The notes beneath the pieces were generated by a model. That model did not search any database, had not been told where the DNA came from, and saw only the letters and a program-made list of their open reading frames with translations. Positions 57,364 through 64,000 of a stretch of 64,000 nucleotides of DNA are shown one piece after another. Position 1 is the first letter of the stretch. Every line of letters begins with the position of its first letter. A program made the translations under genes and the position numbers. The DNA lies in NCBI GenBank assembly GCA_963699105.1, contig CAVOTI010000001.1, positions 1,480,354 through 1,544,353 of the forward strand. Direction: 5' to 3'. This stretch comes from Bog-756 sp963699105. Its GTDB lineage: Bacteria; Actinomycetota; Acidimicrobiia; Acidimicrobiales; RAAP-2.

Positions 57364-57479
57364 CGAGGTCGTTCCGGGTCGTTCCGGGTCGTTCAGGCCG
57401 GAGGGTCGGGCCGCCGACCGGCGCCGGGGCGCCCACCGCGGGGCGCTCGACGGGCGGCGGGGCGGCGTCATGGGTGTGG

Positions 57480-57743
57480 CTACTTGCCTAGGGAGAAGAC
57501 GAACAAGGCGGCGAACACCAGGTTGATGAAGTAGGCGGCCTCGCACAGGCCCACCGTCAGGAACATGATGGTGGTCAGCCGGCCCTGGGCCTCCGGTTGG
57601 CGGGCGATGCCGGCGATGGTCTGGCTACCGGCCAGGCCGTCGCCGATGGCCGCGCCCACGGCGCCGCCGCCGAGCGCGAGCCCGGCCCCGACCATGGCGC
57701 CGGCGATCTTTACCGCACTGGCCATCGAGGTGGTGTCTGCCAT
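57480..57743 (-). CDS. atpE: F0 ATP synthase c subunit
   Basis: 87 residues, intact. Two membrane helices: VKIAGAMVGAGLALGGGAVG and LTTIMFLTVGLCEAAYFINL, with the polar loop ARQPEAQGR (R-Q-P). The ion-carrying carboxylate is the Glu of GLCEAAYF. No extra Na+-ligand Gln/Thr pair was seen, so proton coupling is expected. GGAG-type ribosome site upstream. Confidence 0.95.
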   Translation of the reverse strand: MADTTSMASAVKIAGAMVGAGLALGGGAVGAAIGDGLAGSQTIAGIARQPEAQGRLTTIMFLTVGLCEAAYFINLVFAALFVFSLGK

Positions 57744-57779
57744 TGGATACTTCTCCTTTGTGGGGTTCTGTCGTTGCGA

Positions 57780-58601
57780 TCAGCTGTTGATGACTTCGCC
57801 GGCGGCGGCGTGGGCTTCGTCCGGGGCCATGGCCGTGTCGAAGTACAAGATGGTGAGCAGGGCGAAGATGAAGGCCTGGATGGCGCCGATGGCCATGTCG
57901 AACAGCTTCCAGACCACGGTGAAGGGCACCGACAGCACGGCGCCGATCGGAGCCGGGCCGAGCTTCCAGATGACCAGGGAGGCCAGCAACGACAGCATCA
58001 GCCCGCCGGCGAACAGGTTGCCGAACAGACGGAGGGTGAGGGTGACCGGCTTGACCAGCTCCTCGACCCCGTTCATGAACAGGTTGACGAAGAACAGCTT
58101 CTTCGGGAACGGACGGGTGAAGTAGTGCTTGACGTAGCCGCCGAAGCCGCGGTTCTTGATGGCGGCCCGGTGGACCAACAGGATGACGGTGAGGGCCATG
58201 GCCAGGGGCAGGTTGATGTCGCTGGTCGGCGCGGGCAGCCAGTCGTAGGTGGCTCCGATGCTCAGCACCTCGAAGAGGTTGCAGGTGAAGATGAAGACGA
58301 ACAGCGTCAGGGCCAGCGGCACCACCTGGGCGCCGCGGGGGCCGATGGTGTCGTCCACCTGCTTTTGGACGGCCCCGACGATCAGCTCCCACACCAGCTG
58401 GAACTTGCCGGGCACGCCGCTGGTGGCCTTGGACCGCAGGACCAGGCCCATGGTGATGACGATGGCGCCGGCGATGAAGGTGGCCCAGATGATGTCGACG
58501 TTGAAGGTGATCCCGCCCAGCTTGACCTGGGGATGGACGCCGGGCGAGATGTCGATGCCGACGAGCGGGACCTTGAGGAGGTGCGATCCGAGGCCGGGCA
58601 T
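57780..58601 (-). CDS. atpB: F0 ATP synthase a subunit
   Basis: 273 residues, intact. About six membrane helices. The essential Arg is in VKPVTLTLRLFGNLFAGGLM (T-L-x-x-R-L-F-x-N). LFVFIFTCNLFEVLSIG and PFPKKLFFVNLFMNGVEELV are typical. It forms the proton half-channels against the c-ring. 36 nt before atpE. Confidence 0.95.
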   Translation of the reverse strand: MPGLGSHLLKVPLVGIDISPGVHPQVKLGGITFNVDIIWATFIAGAIVITMGLVLRSKATSGVPGKFQLVWELIVGAVQKQVDDTIGPRGAQVVPLALTLFVFIFTCNLFEVLSIGATYDWLPAPTSDINLPLAMALTVILLVHRAAIKNRGFGGYVKHYFTRPFPKKLFFVNLFMNGVEELVKPVTLTLRLFGNLFAGGLMLSLLASLVIWKLGPAPIGAVLSVPFTVVWKLFDMAIGAIQAFIFALLTILYFDTAMAPDEAHAAAGEVINS

Positions 58602-58603
58602 GA

Positions 58604-59104
58604 TCAGACCCCACTCCCGGCCTCGTCGGCCGGCCTGACGGCCGGCGGGGCGGGTGCATGGCCGACGTTGTCATCCACCACGTTGGCGTTCACCACGTCG
58701 TCCACCGAGGTCATGGGACCGGCCTTGGCCATCGACCGGGCCACGTTGGCCAGCAGGATCACCTGGAACACGGCCAGGCCGGCCAGGATCCCGAACCCCA
58801 GCTGGTGGGAGAAGAACATGAGGCCCAGGGTGACCACGGTGATGATCCCCAGGCGGCCGAAGGTGTTGAGGGCCAGGGGACGGCGCTTGTTCTCGACCCC
58901 GCTGGCGCTGACCCGGGCCACCGAGTTGCCGATCATCCGGAAGTTGAGGGTACCCAACGACAGGCCGATGCAGGCGCCCAGCCCGAGCAGGGGGTGGCCG
59001 AACGAGATGGCGGCCACCACGGCGGCCGCCCCCACCACCAGGACCATGGACACGGTGCGACGGGCGACATCGGGCACATCGGGCAGTTGGAAGTGGGCGA
59101 ACAC
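58604..59104 (-). CDS. atpI: ATP synthase subunit I-like membrane protein
   Basis: 166 residues from GTG 59104. Four hydrophobic helices (SMVLVVGAAAVVAAISFG, GLGACIGLSLGTLNFRMIG, GIITVVTLGLMFFSHQLGFG, LAVFQVILLANV), the pattern of AtpI proteins that assist c-ring assembly. The C-terminal 40 residues are acidic and Pro/Ala-rich. 2 nt before atpB. Confidence 0.75.
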   Translation of the reverse strand: MFAHFQLPDVPDVARRTVSMVLVVGAAAVVAAISFGHPLLGLGACIGLSLGTLNFRMIGNSVARVSASGVENKRRPLALNTFGRLGIITVVTLGLMFFSHQLGFGILAGLAVFQVILLANVARSMAKAGPMTSVDDVVNANVVDDNVGHAPAPPAVRPADEAGSGV

Positions 59105-59185
59105 GGTGCTCCTAGCGTCCCAGCCGACACAGGGGAAGCCGGGGCCGGGGTACTACCCCGGCCGGGCCGTCCGCCCGGCGAGGGC

Positions 59186-59539
59186 TCACAGCAGCCTGCG
59201 AACGCGTGACACGGTGAGCAGCACGGCGGCGGCGATGCCGAGTACCAGCCCCACCAGGGTGAACCACGGGCTGGTGCCCAGCCACCGGTCGACCAGGTAG
59301 CCGAGCGCCGTGCAGACCGCCAGGGCCACGGCCACCGACAGCCCGAGGGTCATGAACTCGACCGCCCGCGCAGCGGATTCGAGTCCGGTCCTGGGGACGG
59401 GTCCGGACCAGGGGACGAGTCCGGCCCCGGGGACGAGTCCGGCCCAGGGGCGGAGTCCGGCGAGGGATCCGGTACAGGCGTCGGGTCTTCCATGGTCGGG
59501 CCGTGCCGCGTCAGGGTGTCTGGGAGTGTCGGGCTTCAC
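59186..59539 (-). CDS. AtpZ/AtpI-like small membrane protein with N-terminal repeat
   Basis: 117 residues. The second half, ESAARAVEFMTLGLSVAVAL, then YLVDRWLGTSPWFTLVGLVL and GIAAAVLLTVSRVRRLL, is a two-helix AtpZ-type protein. The first half has a repeating GLVPGAGLVPWSGPVP-like stretch encoded by 12-15 bp tandem DNA repeats (about 59385-59460). A shorter start within the gene is possible. It is first of the atp genes. Confidence 0.7.
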   Translation of the reverse strand: MKPDTPRHPDAARPDHGRPDACTGSLAGLRPWAGLVPGAGLVPWSGPVPRTGLESAARAVEFMTLGLSVAVALAVCTALGYLVDRWLGTSPWFTLVGLVLGIAAAVLLTVSRVRRLL

Positions 59540-59694
59540 GAGTCGTTCCTGAATTCACGCAGAGCTTCGGCTGTCGTAGCCAGTCGACCGGCCGGCCCGC
59601 TCGATGCCCACCGATATGGCAACCGGCCTGCAATTCACGGGGTGCATCATCGCACCTTCTACCCCGTGGCAGCAAAACGTAGGAAACACTCCGT

Positions 59695-61205
59695 TTACAC
59701 TTCTCCCGAGGCGCCCGTCGAGCCGGTCGGGCGTGCTGCCCGTGAGGAGCCGGCGGACACCGGTCGGACGCCCAGACCCGGAGCTGCCCGACCGCCGGGG
59801 GGCCGTGGGAGCGATGTCACCGGTTCCTCGGAGTCGCCCGGTTCCGCCCGGTCCCCCGAGTCGCCCGGTTCCCCCGCATTGCCCGGATCGCCCCGGTGCC
59901 CCGGGTGGTCCGGGTGGTCCGGGTGGCCAGGGTTGCCCGCGTTGTCAGGGTTGCCCGGGTTGTCAGGGTTGCCCGCGTTGTCGCTCCCGACCGCGGCGGC
60001 ATCCGATCCGACCAGGGCGAGCTCGGGGTCCACCACCGTCTCGAGGGGGGCCTCCCCCTCCGGTCCGGGCCCGGTCTGTCTCCGCAGGGACGGGTGGAAC
60101 AGGGTGTAGAGGACGACCCCCAGGGCCAGGGCGCCGAAGGGGATGACGGCGTTCACGCTCGAGATGTACAGCGGGAACAGGATGAAGCCCGACAGCAGGA
60201 CCGTCCACGCCCACAGGATGAGGACGCTGCGCCGGTGGCCGTGGCCCAGGCGGAGCAGCCGGTGGTGCAGGTGGTTCTTGTCCGGGGTGGCGAATCCGGT
60301 CCGGTTGGCGGTCCGGCGCACGAAGGCGAAGGCCATGTCCACGATGGGCACCCCCAGGATGAAGAAGGGGATGAACAGCGGGGCGAAGAAGAAGTACGTC
60401 TGGCCGGTGTGGGCGGCCACCCCGTTGACCGGCCCGGTGGTGACGGCCCGGCCGCCGATGAGCATGGTGGAGGCGGCCATGAACAGCCCCAGCAGGAGGG
60501 CGCCCGGCGTCTCCCATGAAGATCCTGGCCGGATGGAAGTTGTGGGGCAGGAACCCGAGGCAGATCCCGCAGGTGATCACGGCGATGAGCGGCCCGATGT
60601 TGTCGCTCGGGAGGGTTCCCAGGTGCTGGAGGTGGAGCCCGTAGACGGCCAGGGCCCCCGAGGCGATGGCCACCACCCCGGCGGCCAGCCCGTCGAGGCC
60701 GTCGATCAGGTTGACGGCGTTGGTGATGGCGATGACCCACAGGGCGGTGAGCAGCGGGGTCCATTCCGGGGACAGCTGGACCAGGCCGGCCAGGGGGATC
60801 TTGAACTGGAACCAGGTCACGCCCATGAAGTAGAGGACGGTGGCGGCCAGCACCTCGCCGGCCACCTTGGCCGGCGCCGACATCTCCCGCAGGTCGTCGA
60901 TGAGCCCGACCACGAAGATGACCGTGGCCCCGAGGATCAGCCCGAGCGGCTCCGACGACCCCCGGAACAGCGGGGCCAGGGCCGGGATCGACGCCGCCAC
61001 CGCCCAGGTCACCAGCAAGGCCAGGAACATGGCCACCCCGCCCGCCTGGGGCGTGACCGACTGGTGGACCTTGCGGTCGTCGGGCTGGGCCACGTACCCG
61101 ATCTGGGCGGCGATGCGGCGGGCCGGGAAGGTCAGGACCCAGGCGGACAGCGGCCGCCACCACCAGGAGGACGCCGTACCAGTTGAGTGGGACGACGCTG
61201 CTCAC
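59695..61205 (-). CDS. MraY/WecA-family undecaprenyl-phosphate GlcNAc-1-phosphate transferase (frameshifted)
   Basis: About 500 residues. GTG 61205 opens SSVVPLNWYGVLLVVAAA. Catalytic blocks: RKVHQSVTPQAGGVAMFLAL, VIFVVGLIDDLREMSAPAKV (D-D), NAVNLIDGLDGLAAGVVAIA (N-x-x-N-x-x-D-G-x-D-G-L-A) and FMGDA-G. After a break near 60515: GLFMAASTMLIGGRAVTT, DKNHLHHRLLRLGHGHRR. It makes the first lipid-linked sugar for wall polymers. The last 110 residues are a soluble tail of G/D/N/P repeats. Confidence 0.88.
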
Positions 61206-61232
61206 CGGCGGCCGCACGGTGCCCGTGAGCGG

Positions 61233-62545
<1,313 letters not shown>

Positions 62546-62552
62546 GGGTCGG

Positions 62553-63080
62553 CTACGGCCTTTCTGTGGTGGTGGGTCGGTGGTGGCTGGTGGTGGTGGT
62601 GGCGGCCGGCGGCGTCGTGCGGTGGTGGTCGGCGGCGCCGACCGCCTCGTAGTCGGAGATCTCGTCCAGCGGCCGCTGGTGGCGGCCCCCCTCGAAGTCG
62701 GTGGAGAAGAAGGTGTCCACGGCGTCGATGGCCTCGAGCACCCCGGTGGTCCTTCCGCCCAGGCAGACGACGTTGGCATCGTTGTGGCGCCGGGCCAGTG
62801 CGGCGGTGGTCACGTCGTGGACCAGGGCGGCCCGCACGCCCACCACCTTGTTGGCCGAGATGCTGATGCCGATGCCGGTTCCGCACACGCAGATACCCCG
62901 CTCGGCCCTTCCCTCGGCCACGGCCGTGCCCACCGCCAACCCGAAGAGTGGATAGTCCACCGGCACGTCGGGGGAATCGGTCCCGAGGTCGATGACCTGG
63001 TGGCCGGCGTCCACCATGTGCTTGGCCAGGGCGGACTTCAGCTCGAACCCCGCGTGATCGGAGCCGACGGCGATTCGCAT
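62553..63080 (-). CDS. rpiB: ribose 5-phosphate isomerase B
   Basis: 175 residues from ATG 63080. RpiB/LacA fold: MRIAVGSDHAGFELKSALAK, GTDSPDVPVDYPLFGLAVGT, GICVCGTGIGISISANKVVG (active Cys) and RRHNDANVVCLGGRTTG. It interconverts ribose-5-P and ribulose-5-P. The usual length is about 150; here a His/Thr/Pro tail (HHRTTPPAATTTTSHHRPTT) follows. It is 7 nt before glyA and is the first gene of the long minus-strand run. Confidence 0.93.
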   Translation of the reverse strand: MRIAVGSDHAGFELKSALAKHMVDAGHQVIDLGTDSPDVPVDYPLFGLAVGTAVAEGRAERGICVCGTGIGISISANKVVGVRAALVHDVTTAALARRHNDANVVCLGGRTTGVLEAIDAVDTFFSTDFEGGRHQRPLDEISDYEAVGAADHHRTTPPAATTTTSHHRPTTTERP

Positions 63081-63139
63081 CCCCAAGTGTACCGAGGCAG
63101 ATAACCCCTGCTGATGCTGATCAGCCGTCCTGGTCAACA

Positions 63140-63596
63140 GGATCGAAACCTCCCTGGCACCCACGAGCTGTGGCCTTCCGGCCGCGGGCCCTCCCCGGTC
63201 TGGGCCAACCGTCCACCGGGGCGGCCGGGGATCACTCCTCGAGAGCGAACAGGGGCGGGTGGTCGGGTTCGGGAAGTTCGTCCCCCGGTGGGGATCCGGG
63301 CGGTCCGGCCGTTGGCCTGTTCCGGGGTGATCCACCGCCACCGTCCCGGTCCACCGAGGACTGGAACCCCCGGTGGGTCCGGAGCTGGTGGTGATGGTGG
63401 CACAGTCGGGCCAGGTTCTCGAGGGAGCCGGGCCCCCGTCGACGAAGTCGATGCCCCAGTGGTCGATCTCGAGGCCGCTGGCGGTGTCGCAGCCCGGCAC
63501 CACACAGACCGGGTCCCGGTTCACCACCGCCGTGCGCAGGGGAAGGTGGCACAGAGGGCGAGGTCCCAAGATCATGGCCATTGGTTTGGCCACCAC
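63140..63596 (-). pseudogene. C-terminal part of an HNH endonuclease (13E12/DUF222-type)
   Basis: The frame from GTG 63596 gives LRTAVVNRDPVCVVPGCDTA and SGLEIDHWGIDFVDGGP, an HNH-type zinc motif with C-x4-C and D-H. It continues in another frame as SLENLARLCHHHHQLRTHRG. The N-terminal DUF222 region of 250 or more residues is missing upstream. The active-site pieces are present but split by an indel near 63440. Likely a remnant. Confidence 0.65.
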
Positions 63597-63994
63597 GACG
63601 GGTCAATGCCATTCTCATCATCTTGGCCGACCCTCTACCGCGACCGCTCCCACCCCGCGCATCTGCATCATCATTTTATTCCATCTGGCGCAGTGTCGCA
63701 GCAAACTTCACCGTGATGTACGTCATGCCCCGTGTTTGGGCTGCGGGTCGCCGGCCGTGTCCTCTGATCCGGCGACCAGTTCAGAATCCCGCTGTCGGCG
63801 TCTCCGGATCGACTCGTGAATTCCCGACCGGATGGCGCCGAACTGGAGCCGATCCATCACCTCCGGTTATCATAGGCTCAACCGAGCATCGGCCCGTAGG
63901 CGTTGGCATTCGTCGTCGTCTTCCTCGCCTCGGCGGAAGACCGAGTCGGTCTTGCTGGTTGACAGAGAACTGAGCCGAGGTAGAGGGCAGAAAC
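63597..63994. other. 398-bp stretch without a supported gene
   Basis: No family motif or good ribosome site on either strand. The last bases, GAGGTAGAGGGCAGAAACATG, look like a ribosome site and an ATG at 63995, so a plus-strand gene probably begins at the window edge. Confidence 0.4.
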
Positions 63995-64000
63995 ATGGGG

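Noticed and set aside
57597..59300. 567-codon open frame on the plus strand
   Set aside because: It is the antisense of atpE, atpB and atpI, with Gly/His/Gln-rich shadow composition.
59870..60000. Short regularly spaced repeats considered as a CRISPR array
   Set aside because: The units are 9-15 bp and coding (G/D/N/P tail of the WecA-like enzyme), with no unique spacers.

Overview
The window reads as chromosomal DNA of a high-GC actinobacterium, most likely of the class Acidimicrobiia or a near relative (inference). The reasons are dense GTG starts with GGAGG ribosome sites, a MurA with Asp where most bacteria have Cys, an LLM-class (F420-type) oxidoreductase, a deazaflavin-type nitroreductase, and the order rpiB-glyA-wecA-atpZ-atpI-atpBEFHAGDC-murA. 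No rRNA, tRNA, CRISPR array or phage structural gene was seen.

Region 1 (1-8 kb) is ordinary chromosome: hemerythrin, folD, pyrF, an alpha/beta hydrolase, a MarR regulator divergent from a quinone-oxidoreductase-like enzyme with two tandem operators between them, and a methyltransferase.

Region 2 (about 8-30 kb) is accessory DNA. By eye it is lower in GC. It holds single, unrelated genes (DUF6325, SHOCT, GNAT, LLM, PPOX, TauE, PASTA, DsbA-like, DUF4389, zinc ribbon, DUF899, nitroreductase, DUF952, SnoaL, DUF1059, cupin, TetR, nucleotide cyclase, flavoprotein). Between them lie a complete IS3-family element, a group II intron with its reverse transcriptase, an IS110 remnant and a second IS. 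Many genes are followed directly by a dyad-symmetric element. Several of these share a common sequence, have outer cores of the type TTYGAC/GTCRAA and shorter inner arms, and resemble integron attC sites in layout but not in canonical core sequence. One copy is split by the IS3 and another by the intron, at the same edge of the repeat. This is the best candidate for an undescribed system.

Region 3 (30-45 kb) has ychF, then a sulfate-assimilation cluster: cysH, a siroheme sulfite reductase and an overlapping FrhB-like iron-sulfur flavoprotein on the minus strand, with a siroheme-synthesis dehydrogenase on the plus strand. After it come a P450, a membrane protein, galT, a secreted glycoside hydrolase and a D,D-carboxypeptidase homologue that has lost its catalytic residues.

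Region 4 (45-64 kb) is housekeeping: thiamine-binding protein, treS, meaB, murA, glpX, and one long minus-strand run rpiB-glyA-wecA-atpZ-atpI-atpB-E-F-H-A-G-D-C.

Many genes in regions 3 and 4, including essential ones, are broken by 1-nt indels, often an extra C giving GACCG where the frame needs GACG. I take these as sequence errors rather than real pseudogenes, and give each gene as the span of its rejoined frames.
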